The translations under genes were made by a program, and so were the position numbers. The notes under the pieces are model-generated. The model saw only the letters and a list, made by a program, of their open reading frames with translations, ran no database searches and was not told where the DNA came from. A DNA stretch of 50,676 bases from Candidatus Moraniibacteriota bacterium (GTDB lineage Bacteria > Patescibacteriota > Minisyncoccia > CAIUEV01 > JAHKAQ01), in NCBI GenBank assembly GCA_014729725.1, contig WJJL01000008.1:1-50676 (forward strand), in the 5' to 3' direction. Shown here in pieces: positions 9,062 through 19,811 of this stretch (position 1 is its first letter; each line of letters starts with the position of its first letter).

Positions 9062-10894
9062 ATGGATCAGGAAAAAATCAGAAATTTTTGTATTATCGCT
9101 CATATTGATCATGGAAAATCAACTCTTTGCGACAGAATGCTGGAAATAACTAAAACAGTCAGCAGCCGTCAGCTTAAAGAACAGACGCTTGATCAAATGG
9201 AGCTTGAAAGAGAGCGGGGAATTACTATTAAACTTCAACCGGTTAGAATGAGATATAACTATCAGGGAAAAGACTGGGATCTTAACTTGATAGACACACC
9301 GGGTCATGTTGATTTTTCCTATGAGGTTTCGCGCAGCTTGGCTGCGGTGGAAGGCGCCGTTCTTTTAGTTGATGCCACTCAGGGCATTCAGGCTCAAACC
9401 CTGGCAAACTTATATTTGGCTTTAGAGCAAGATTTGTCAATTATTCCGGTAATTAATAAAATCGATTTGCCCAACGCCCAGACTCAAAAAACTCAAAATG
9501 CGCTCAAAGATCTTTTGGGGATAAATAAAGAGGAAATAATTAAAGTCTCAGCTAAAACCGGAGAAAATGTTGCTAAAGTGATAGAAGCGGTTATCGATAA
9601 AGTCGAGCCACCCAAAGGAGATCTAAAGGCGGCAGCCAGAGCTTTGATTTTTGATTCTTACTATGATTCTTATAAAGGCGTGATCGCTTATGTCAGAATG
9701 GTTGATGGTTTTTTTAATGATAAAGAGTCAATATATATAGCCGGAACTGAAAAAAAAGCGGAAATTTTAGAGCTTGGAATATTTAATCCCGCCTACATAA
9801 AAAGAAATAGTTTGCAAAGCGGAGAAATCGGGTATATTGCAACCGGCTTAAAAGAAGTCAAGGATTGCCGAGTGGGCGATACCATTATGAATTTTGATAG
9901 AAAAGAGCAAACCAAATCCTTAAAAGGTTATAAAAAAGCCAAACCAATGGTTTACGCCAGTTTTTATCCCAAAGACGGGGATCAATATAATTTGCTTCGG
10001 GATGCTTTGGACAGACTTTCTTTAAATGATGCTTCTTTTGTTTATTTTCCCGAAAGCTCCAAGGCCTTAGGGAGAGGTTTTAAAGGCGGCTTTTTAGGTT
10101 TATTGCATTTAGAGATTATTCAGGAAAGATTAAGGAGAGAATTTAATTTGGATTTGGTTTTTACCATTCCCAGTGTGGAGTATAAAGTTGAATTTAAAAA
10201 AAACAAGCTAAACAATGAACAAACAAAAGAATCTAAAGAAGGAAAGTTTTTGACCATTACCTCCCCCAGCGACCTCCCTGATCCTTCGATGATCCAATCC
10301 ATTCGGGAGCCTTTCGTAAAATTGGAAATTATCTCTATAAGTCAATATGTGGGTCCCATAATGGATTTGCTTTCCAAAAAAAGATCACTTTATAAGGATA
10401 CTTCCTATTTAGATTCTGACAGAGCTATTTTAATTTACGAAATTCCTTTGCAAGAAGTGATTACCAATCTTCACGACGCAATAAAAACGGTTTCCAAAGG
10501 ATATGCTTCCATTAATTATGAATTTTTAGATTTCCGGAGTTCTGAGTTGGTAAGATTGGACATTTTGGTGGCCCAGGAGTTAAAAGAAGAGTTGTCCAGA
10601 ATTGTTCCCAAGGAAAAAGCCAGAAGTATTGGAAAAGAAGTATTAAAAAGACTGAAAGAGACTTTGCCCAGGCAAAATTTTGCCGTGGCTTTGCAGGCGG
10701 CTATCGGGGGACGGATTATTGCCAGGGAAAATATCAGTGCTCTTAAAAAAGATGTTTTAGCTAAACTTTATGGAGGAGATCGGACCAGAAAAGATAAACT
10801 TCTTAAAAAACAAAAAAAAGGTAAAGACAGATTAAAACAATTTGCAAAAGTAGAAATTCCCGCCAACGCCTATATTGAAATTATGAAGAATTGA
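9062..10894 (+). CDS. lepA: elongation factor 4 (LepA)
   Basis: IRNFCIIAHIDHGKSTLCDRMLEITKTVSSRQLKEQTLDQMELERERGITIKLQPVRM; LepA-specific C-terminal GGDRTRKDKLLKKQKKGKDRLKQFAKVEIPANAYIEIM. Confidence 0.97.
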   Translation: MDQEKIRNFCIIAHIDHGKSTLCDRMLEITKTVSSRQLKEQTLDQMELERERGITIKLQPVRMRYNYQGKDWDLNLIDTPGHVDFSYEVSRSLAAVEGAVLLVDATQGIQAQTLANLYLALEQDLSIIPVINKIDLPNAQTQKTQNALKDLLGINKEEIIKVSAKTGENVAKVIEAVIDKVEPPKGDLKAAARALIFDSYYDSYKGVIAYVRMVDGFFNDKESIYIAGTEKKAEILELGIFNPAYIKRNSLQSGEIGYIATGLKEVKDCRVGDTIMNFDRKEQTKSLKGYKKAKPMVYASFYPKDGDQYNLLRDALDRLSLNDASFVYFPESSKALGRGFKGGFLGLLHLEIIQERLRREFNLDLVFTIPSVEYKVEFKKNKLNNEQTKESKEGKFLTITSPSDLPDPSMIQSIREPFVKLEIISISQYVGPIMDLLSKKRSLYKDTSYLDSDRAILIYEIPLQEVITNLHDAIKTVSKGYASINYEFLDFRSSELVRLDILVAQELKEELSRIVPKEKARSIGKEVLKRLKETLPRQNFAVALQAAIGGRIIARENISALKKDVLAKLYGGDRTRKDKLLKKQKKGKDRLKQFAKVEIPANAYIEIMKN

Positions 10895-10916
10895 TTAGAG
10901 CTACAACGGGAATTTT

Positions 10917-10943
10917 AAAAAGCTACTCGGGCTTTTTATTTTT
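10917..10943 (+). terminator. intrinsic terminator downstream of lepA
   Basis: AAAAAGC-TACTCGG-GCTTTTT followed by T-rich run. Confidence 0.6.
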
Positions 10944-11015
10944 TTTGTCCGGTCAATTGATTTTATTAATTTTTAATTGGCAAATTCGTATTAATTATTT
11001 TAAAAGGAATTAACA

Positions 11016-12104
11016 ATGGAAAAACCTCAAAGATTTAAAAAAAATATCTTGCAATTGGAAAAGGAATTTTATGATTATGCCGCTAAAAAAGGTTTGGATA
11101 AAGCTAAATTGATTCAAATTCAAGATCAGATTTCCAAAATTCAAAAAAAGATGGGCGGTAGCGATTTTTGGCAAAAGGATCAAGCTTTTATTAAAAGTAC
11201 CAGCGAAAAACTCGGGGAGCTAAAAGCTCAGTATCAGGATATATTAAAAATTAAAAGCGGGATTGATGATTTGTTGGAATTCGCGGAAATGCTTGATGAT
11301 CCAAAAATTTACCAGGAAGCTTCCGACCAGTTTAATAAGCTAAAAAAGAGTTTTATTTCTTTTAAAAAACAAGGATTTAGCCATAAATATGATGCCTCCA
11401 ACGCTATTATTCAAATTACTGCTGGAGCAGGTGGGGTGGATGCTCAGGATTGGAGCGAAATGTTGTTAAATATGTATTTAAAATTTAATGAAAAAAATAA
11501 CTTTAAATCGGAAATCATTTCTATTTCTCAGGGAACTCAAGCGGGAATCAAAACAGTGGTCCTTAAAGTCAAGGGAAGAAACGCTTATAAGCAATTAAAA
11601 TCAGAGCAGGGAGTGCATCGCTTAGTCAGACTTTCTCCTTTTAACGCTGATAACCTTAGGCAAACCTCATTTGCCTTGGTGGAGGTGGTTCCACAGATTA
11701 ATCAAAAGGAAGTGGAGATTAAGGACGCTGATTTAAAAATTGACACTTTTCGGGCTAAGGGAGCCGGGGGTCAGCATGTTAACACAACGGATTCAGCGGT
11801 TCGAATAACGCACTTGCCCACCGGAATTGTAGTAAGCTGTCAAAATCAGAGAAGCCAGCTTCAAAACAAGGAAGAGGCCAAAAAGGTATTAGCCTCCAAA
11901 TTGTATCAATTAAGAGAAAGCAAAAAACAAGAAAAAGTACAGGAAATCAAGGGAGATCTTAAAAAGGCTGAATGGGGAAATCAAATTCGTTCTTATATTC
12001 TTCATCCTTATAAAATGGTAAAAGATCATAAAAGCGGGTTAAAAAAATCAAAAGTGGAGGAAGTATTAAACGGTAATTTGGAAATAATTAAAAATAACTC
12101 TTAA
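11016..12104 (+). CDS. prfB: peptide chain release factor 2
   Basis: GGQ motif (RAKGAGGQHVNTTDSAVRITHLPTGIVV) and RF2-type SPF (RLVRLSPFNADNLRQTSFALVEV). Confidence 0.94.
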   Translation: MEKPQRFKKNILQLEKEFYDYAAKKGLDKAKLIQIQDQISKIQKKMGGSDFWQKDQAFIKSTSEKLGELKAQYQDILKIKSGIDDLLEFAEMLDDPKIYQEASDQFNKLKKSFISFKKQGFSHKYDASNAIIQITAGAGGVDAQDWSEMLLNMYLKFNEKNNFKSEIISISQGTQAGIKTVVLKVKGRNAYKQLKSEQGVHRLVRLSPFNADNLRQTSFALVEVVPQINQKEVEIKDADLKIDTFRAKGAGGQHVNTTDSAVRITHLPTGIVVSCQNQRSQLQNKEEAKKVLASKLYQLRESKKQEKVQEIKGDLKKAEWGNQIRSYILHPYKMVKDHKSGLKKSKVEEVLNGNLEIIKNNS

Positions 12105-12239
12105 ATTTTTTCAGAAGTTGTTTAATTGATGAATATTAAATTTTATATTACTATATGACTAGGTTAATTTATCAATCCAAAGTAAGTAATTTGCATTGAT
12201 TGGTTTTTGATTTTAAAAGATAAAATTAATATAAAAATA

Positions 12240-12920
12240 ATGATAGAATATCGCGATGTTAGCAAATTATACAGCGAGGAGAATATCGCTTTAATTGAAG
12301 TGAATATAAAAATTAAATCCGGAGAATTTGTTTCTATTGTGGGACAAAGCGGTATGGGTAAATCTTCGCTTTTAAAGCTTTTAACCTTGGAAGAAAGGCC
12401 TACCGAAGGAAGAGTAATTTTTAACGGGGTGGATTTAAATGAAATTACCAAAAAAGAGATCCCCATTCATAGAAGACGGATTGGGGTTATTTTTCAGGAT
12501 TTTAAGCTACTGCCTCAAAGAACCGCTTTTGAAAATGTTTCTTTTGCTTTGGAAGTGGCCGGAGAAAAGCCTTCAAAAATCAAAAAAAGCGTGTCTCAAA
12601 TTTTGGATATCGTGGGATTAAGCGATAAATTTAAAGCTTACCCTGTTCAATTATCCGGTGGGGAACAACAAAGAGTAGCTATCGCAAGGGCTTTGGTAAA
12701 TCATCCGGAAGTTTTGATCGCGGATGAACCTACCGGTAATTTGGATGTTATAAATGGCAGAGAAATTATTGATTTGCTTTTAAAAATAAACGAATTGGGA
12801 ACCACTATAATTCTGGCCACTCATGATAAGGAGACGGTTAATCGAATCAATAAAAGAGTTATTGTTATGGATGAAGGAAGAGTGATTAGAGATCAGGCAA
12901 AGGGAAAATATATGATTTAA
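12240..12920 (+). CDS. ftsE: cell division ATP-binding protein FtsE (start placed at internal ATG; ORF track start 12207)
   Basis: MIEYRDVSKLYSEENIALIEVNIKIKSGEFVSIVGQSGMGKSSLLKLL..LSGGEQQRVAIARALVNHPEVLIADEPTGNLD; followed by ftsX. Confidence 0.93.
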   Translation: MIEYRDVSKLYSEENIALIEVNIKIKSGEFVSIVGQSGMGKSSLLKLLTLEERPTEGRVIFNGVDLNEITKKEIPIHRRRIGVIFQDFKLLPQRTAFENVSFALEVAGEKPSKIKKSVSQILDIVGLSDKFKAYPVQLSGGEQQRVAIARALVNHPEVLIADEPTGNLDVINGREIIDLLLKINELGTTIILATHDKETVNRINKRVIVMDEGRVIRDQAKGKYMI

Positions 12921-12933
12921 TTTTAAATACATT

Positions 12934-13845
12934 ATGTTAAGATTAAGTATAATCAGAGCAATAAAATCGGGGGTTAATAATTTTTTCAGAAACGGCTGGT
13001 TGAGCATAACTTCTGTTAGTGTTGTTTCTTTAACTTTGTTTGTTATCAGTTTTTTAATGTCAATTGTCTTTGTCTCCAATAAGCTTTTTACTGAAATTCG
13101 AAATAAAATTGGGGTAAATGTTTATTTAAATGAGAAAGCTGATAAAGAAATTGCGTCTCAAATGATGGAGGAGATCAGTTTAATGGGAGGAGTTACAGAA
13201 GTGGAGTATACCGATAAAAAAGAGGCCTTGACTTCCTTCAAACAAAAAGTTAAGGAAAACGATATTATTATTCAGGCTATTGATGAGTTAAGGGAAAATC
13301 CACTGGAGGATTTTATAAGTATTAAGGTAAAAGATCCCAGAAAATATGAAATTATTGAAGGCAAGCTAATAACAGGAGAATTTAAGGATTATATTTTAAA
13401 AGTTGATTATTCCGAACATAAAACAGAAATCAATAATTTGGACAAAATATTGAGCTCGGTTACAAAAGCCGGACTGATATTAATAGTTTTTTTGGTTTTT
13501 GTGGCAGTAATGGTGGTTTTAAATTCCATTCGTTTAACAATGTACACTCATAAAATTGAAATCGAGATTATGAGGTTGGTAGGGGCTGGTAATTGGTTTA
13601 TAAAACTTCCATTTATTACGGAAGGAGCTCTTTATGGTTTGGCGGCCTCCATTTTAGTAACTTTATCATTATATCCCTTAGCTATTCTTTTGGCTTCTGC
13701 CTTGGAAAACTCCGGCTTGCAGCTAAATCCGATTTTATTGTTAAACCAGACAATCATATTCGCTTTCTTAATTCATTTGTTGATCGGAATTGCTCTGGGG
13801 ATTTTCAGTAGTTATGTTGCAATTCAAAGATATTTAAGGATATAA
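12934..13845 (+). CDS. ftsX: cell division protein FtsX
   Basis: Four-TM permease; AIKSGVNNFFRNGWLSITSVSVVSLTLFVISFLM..IRLTMYTHKIEIEIMRLVGAGNWFIKLPFITEGALYG. Confidence 0.93.
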   Translation: MLRLSIIRAIKSGVNNFFRNGWLSITSVSVVSLTLFVISFLMSIVFVSNKLFTEIRNKIGVNVYLNEKADKEIASQMMEEISLMGGVTEVEYTDKKEALTSFKQKVKENDIIIQAIDELRENPLEDFISIKVKDPRKYEIIEGKLITGEFKDYILKVDYSEHKTEINNLDKILSSVTKAGLILIVFLVFVAVMVVLNSIRLTMYTHKIEIEIMRLVGAGNWFIKLPFITEGALYGLAASILVTLSLYPLAILLASALENSGLQLNPILLLNQTIIFAFLIHLLIGIALGIFSSYVAIQRYLRI

Positions 13846-13900
13846 TTAATTTGAATGAAATTGCCAAAGCCCTGTTTTTAAATCCGAATTAATATTTTAT

Positions 13901-14758
13901 ATGTTTGAACAAATAATCCCTCCGGCTTTAATGATAATTTCAGCCGCCGCAATAATTTATATTTTCGGCCGGAGAATTCCTGATTCTTATAAAAATTTTA
14001 AAAAAGAGACTAAAGATGATGAAAATTTGCAAAAAGCCGATTCTAAAAGTTTCAAAGAAAAACTGGTTGATATTTTGGAAAAGATATTAAGAAAATTAAA
14101 AATTATTATTTTAAAGAGCGATGCCCGCTTGATGCAGCTTATTAGGAGTATTCAGGATAGAAAGAAAAACAGCACCAATACTAAATCAGTTAAATTTACC
14201 AAAGATCAGCAGGAATCTATTTTAAGTATTGAGGAAAAAAACGGACAAGATGATAAGGAAAAAGGAGAAAAGAGCTTTCTTCAAAAAGCCAAAGATAGAT
14301 TTTCCAAACAAAAAGAACCTGTTAATTTTGAGATTTCCAAAGAGGAATTTTCCCCAAAGCAAAGCGATGGAGAAGAGGAGCTGCAGAAAAAAGATAAAAC
14401 CCCTATCCTGGAGAGGATGAATGAACTTAGAGAAAAACTTAACATCAAAAAAGAGGAGGAAAAGAAACCCCAAACCAAAAGTAAGAAAAAGATTGTCAAA
14501 AAACAAAAAACCGCTGAGCGTACCATTGATTTGGAAGAGGCTAGACAAGTTATGTTTGAAAGAGAAGAGGAATCTTTAATTAAAAGAATTTCCTCTAATC
14601 CCAAAGACGATAATAGCTATGTTGAATTAGGCAAGCTTTATTTGAAAGCTGATAATCTCGATGATGCCATAGCTTCTTTTAATCAAGCTTTAAAAATAAA
14701 TAAAGGCAACATTTCAGCCAAGAAGTTTTTAAAAGAAATTAAAAAAGAAATGGGATAA
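13901..14758 (+). CDS. membrane-anchored, lysine-rich protein with C-terminal TPR
   Basis: N-terminal TM (IIPPALMIISAAAIIYIFGR), charged linker, C-terminal TPR (DDNSYVELGKLYLKADNLDDAIASFNQALKIN). Confidence 0.75.
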   Translation: MFEQIIPPALMIISAAAIIYIFGRRIPDSYKNFKKETKDDENLQKADSKSFKEKLVDILEKILRKLKIIILKSDARLMQLIRSIQDRKKNSTNTKSVKFTKDQQESILSIEEKNGQDDKEKGEKSFLQKAKDRFSKQKEPVNFEISKEEFSPKQSDGEEELQKKDKTPILERMNELREKLNIKKEEEKKPQTKSKKKIVKKQKTAERTIDLEEARQVMFEREEESLIKRISSNPKDDNSYVELGKLYLKADNLDDAIASFNQALKINKGNISAKKFLKEIKKEMG

Positions 14759-14866
14759 ATTCTTAATTTTCCCATTTAAGAATTTTATTTATAATTGTAT
14801 TGCCTAAAACAAAAAAAACTATTATAAAATATAGGAATTGTTTGTTTGGAAAAATTTTTAAACTAG

Positions 14867-14939
14867 GCCGATGTAGCTCAGTTGGCAGAGCAACGCCATG
14901 GTAAGGCGTAGGCCCGCGGTTCAAATCCGCGCATCGGCT
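14867..14939 (+). tRNA. tRNA-Thr(GGT)
   Basis: Acceptor GCCGATG/CATCGGC, D-arm AGCTCAGTTGGCAGAGC, anticodon loop ATGGTAA, T-arm GCGGTTCAAATCCGC; no encoded CCA. Confidence 0.95.
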
Positions 14940-15221
14940 CAAACACTTGTTTTTTAATTGTTTTTATGGTATTTTATTTTAGTTAAGATCTATAAAAAAG
15001 ATTAACAGGATTAATGCTCAGGCATTAAAGTCTAGAAGGGACTTAAACTCCTTTATTTAATTTTTTAAACTAACAGGACTTAGGCGCTTGGTAAATTTTT
15101 AGATAAAATATTGCTGCTTTTTCCATATCCGCCTTTGGCGGGTAAAATTTTCCTTAAGTGTGCAAGCTCTGATTTAGTATATTTAATTTAGAATATTTAG
15201 AATATTTAAATCAAATAGAAT

Positions 15222-16007
15222 ATGAATTCAACTAAAAATGAATCTCAAACGAAAAATAAACAACAGCAAGGTAAGAGCGCTGATGAAAAGGAAAGTCAAG
15301 TCTTAAAGATGATAGAATCTTTTAAAGACAAGGATGAAATAACGATTGAACAAATGCTAAAAAAAGGGGTTCATTTAGGACACAAAAAAGGAAAATGGAA
15401 CCCTAAAATGAGAGATTTTATTTTAACAGTCAAACAAGGCATTCATATTATTGATTTAAACAAGACCAAAAAGAGTCTGGAGGAAGCGACTGATTTTTTA
15501 AAGTCAAAACTGGCCGGAGGTAATAAACAAGTTTTATTTGTAAGTACGAAAAGAGAAACTCGCGATTTAGTAACTCAAATTGCTCAATATTGTCAGATGC
15601 CTTATGTGGTAGAGCGTTGGATTGGAGGGGTTTTAACTAATTTTAAAACTATAAGGAGGAGAGTGGAAAAGTTAATGGCAATTGAAGAATTGCAGGAAAA
15701 AGGAGAGTTAAAGAAATACACAAAAAAAGAACAGGCTGCCTTTAAAGAAAAAATTGAAAAATTCAATAAGAAGATGGGCGGAATTAAAAATATGAAGGGC
15801 TTGCCGGAAGTAGTTATCGTTGTAGATTTAGTTGCCGATGAGTTGGCGCTTAAAGAAGCCAAAAGAATGAATATTCCGGTGGTGGCCATAGTGGACACTA
15901 ATGCTGATCCTGAAAAGGTGGATCATGCTATTGTTGCCAATGATGATGCATTAAGCTCGCTTAGGTTGATTTTATCTTTTATAGCTTCTAAAATAAAAAA
16001 TTTCTGA
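15222..16007 (+). CDS. rpsB: 30S ribosomal protein S2 with ~40 aa N-terminal extension
   Basis: QMLKKGVHLGHKKGKWNPKMRDFILTVKQGIHIIDLNKT..YVVERWIGGVLTNFKTI..VDTNADPEKVDHAIVANDDALSSLRLI. Confidence 0.96.
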   Translation: MNSTKNESQTKNKQQQGKSADEKESQVLKMIESFKDKDEITIEQMLKKGVHLGHKKGKWNPKMRDFILTVKQGIHIIDLNKTKKSLEEATDFLKSKLAGGNKQVLFVSTKRETRDLVTQIAQYCQMPYVVERWIGGVLTNFKTIRRRVEKLMAIEELQEKGELKKYTKKEQAAFKEKIEKFNKKMGGIKNMKGLPEVVIVVDLVADELALKEAKRMNIPVVAIVDTNADPEKVDHAIVANDDALSSLRLILSFIASKIKNF

Positions 16008-16103
16008 AAAACAAGGCAAGATAACGAAATTTTCATTTTTTGAAATTATACAAATTTTGTTTCAAACCAAATTTTTTCACCTAGAAACTTATTATTTTAT
16101 CGA

Positions 16104-16160
16104 TGGCTTAATTTAGTTAGATTAATCCCTTGAATAAAATATGTAATTAACGCTACTAAT
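16104..16160 (+). repeat. leader element copy 1 upstream of tsf
   Basis: TGGCTTAA..TTAACGCTA pairing; aligned over ~55 nt to 16784..16845. Confidence 0.6.
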
Positions 16161-16191
16161 TTTTATTAAGTAAATTAAACATTAGCTTGTC

Positions 16192-16779
16192 ATGAAAATA
16201 GATTCAAAAAAAATCAAACAATTAAGAGATAGAACCGGAGTAAGTATTATGAAATGCAAAGATGCTTTAAAAAAGGCTCAGGGTGATATGGAAAAAGCTG
16301 TTTTAGAGCTTAGAAAAACAGGAGAGTCAAGCGCGGCTAAAAAAAGTCAAAGACAAACGCAGGAAGGGGCGATTGCTTCCTATATTCACAACAATAACAA
16401 AGTCGGATCCATGGTTGCTCTTTATTGCGAAACCGATTTTGTAGCTAAAAATCAGGAATTTATAAATCTGGCCAGAGATATTGCCATGCAAGTGGCCGCC
16501 TCTGATCCAAGATTTTTAGAACCTGATAAAATCCCCCAAAAAGTGATTGATCAGGAAAAAGAAATTCAAAAAGAAACTTTAAAAAAAGATCAAAAACCCG
16601 AAGAAATAAAGGAAAAAATTGTTCAAGGAAAATTGGAAAAATTCAAAAAAGAAAATTCTCTTTTAACCCAGCAATTTATAAAAGATCCAAATATTACAAT
16701 CGAGGAGCTTATAAATCAACATATTGCAAAACTGGGGGAAAACATAAAAATCGGAGAATTTAGCCGTTTTGCAATTTAA
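16192..16779 (+). CDS. tsf: translation elongation factor Ts
   Basis: IKQLRDRTGVSIMKCKDALKKAQGDMEKAVLELRKTGESSAAKK..VALYCETDFVAKNQEFINLARDIAMQVAASDP. Confidence 0.96.
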   Translation: MKIDSKKIKQLRDRTGVSIMKCKDALKKAQGDMEKAVLELRKTGESSAAKKSQRQTQEGAIASYIHNNNKVGSMVALYCETDFVAKNQEFINLARDIAMQVAASDPRFLEPDKIPQKVIDQEKEIQKETLKKDQKPEEIKEKIVQGKLEKFKKENSLLTQQFIKDPNITIEELINQHIAKLGENIKIGEFSRFAI

Positions 16780-16783
16780 GGGC

Positions 16784-16845
16784 TGGCGTTATGATTAGTT
16801 TAGATTGATTTGTTGAAAAAAAGTAATTAACGCCAAGCATAATTT
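16784..16845 (+). repeat. leader element copy 2 upstream of gyrB
   Basis: TGGCGTTA..TAACGCCA perfect 8 bp stem; shares TTAGTTTAGATT..GTTGAA..AAGTAATTAACGC with copy 1. Confidence 0.6.
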
Positions 16846-16855
16846 AAATCTATAG

Positions 16856-18883
<2,028 letters not shown>

Positions 18884-19118
18884 ATTTCAAATCTATTTTA
18901 AAATATAAACAGCGTCACTTTAATAAATAATCCAAAAACTGTTTTTCATTTCTATTGTTTTTGAATATTTCGTGCTTGATAGATTTGTGTTAATAATGGT
19001 TTTGTTGTAAATTATTAGTAATTGAGTTTAAAATTTTACGGATAAATTGAAGTTTAAAATTTTTAACAATATATTTTTATCAAGGCTTTAGGAAAAGCTA
19101 AATAGTTAAGGTTTTAAA

Positions 19119-19694
19119 ATGCCAAAAACAAAAAGATCATTTTTAGAAAAACTTATTGGAAAGAGCGAGGAAGAGGATTTTAGCAGACAAGATATAGAAT
19201 TTGAACAAATGGAAACCTCGGGTCAGGATTCTGCGGAAATAGAAAATGATGTTGCAATAAGAAGCGATAACTTTAGCTCTCAAAACAATCAAGAGCCCGG
19301 AGAGGAGCGCTATTTGGAAAATAACCAAGAAGAAGGGGGAAGCGCTGATTGGTCAAGCGATCAGGAAGGTCAATTAACCATTGATGTGTATCAAACGGAT
19401 ACTGAGATAATTATTAAATCCACCATTGCCGGGGTAAAGCCTCAGGATTTGGATGTTCAAATTAATAACGATATGGTGACAATCAGAGGAGAGAGAAAAA
19501 AGGAAGAAAACATAAATGAAGAGGATTATTATTACCAAGAATGTTATTGGGGTTCTTTTTCCAGATCTATTATTTTGCCGGTTGATGTTCAGGCCGCTAA
19601 AGCCGAGGCAACTATGAAGGATGGGATTTTAACCATTAAACTTCCCAAATCCAGCTCCGCTCAATCAAGAAAAATTCAGGTAAGAGGATTTTAG
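19119..19694 (+). CDS. Hsp20/alpha-crystallin small heat-shock protein with acidic N-terminal extension
   Basis: GQLTIDVYQTDTEIIIKSTIAGVKPQDLDVQINNDMVTIRGERKKEE..SRSIILPVDVQAAKAEATMKDGILTIKLPKS. Confidence 0.93.
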   Translation: MPKTKRSFLEKLIGKSEEEDFSRQDIEFEQMETSGQDSAEIENDVAIRSDNFSSQNNQEPGEERYLENNQEEGGSADWSSDQEGQLTIDVYQTDTEIIIKSTIAGVKPQDLDVQINNDMVTIRGERKKEENINEEDYYYQECYWGSFSRSIILPVDVQAAKAEATMKDGILTIKLPKSSSAQSRKIQVRGF

Positions 19695-19811
19695 ATTCCT
19701 CCCTGCTCCTTATACGATAAACTGAAATTTAATGGTAAAAAGGGATGTTTACTTGAATTAAGTCAGGGAAATCGAAATCAAAACTGGTAATTGGTACTTG
19801 GATAAAAAAAC

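Noticed and set aside
12439-13811. ORFs 12439..12621, 12780..13079 and 13593..13811
   Set aside because: Alternative-frame or antisense ORFs inside ftsE/ftsX.
14222-14604. Overlapping ORFs within the TPR protein (14222..14548, 14229..14420, 14281..14604)
   Set aside because: Low-complexity antisense or alternate-frame readings of a Lys/Glu-rich region.
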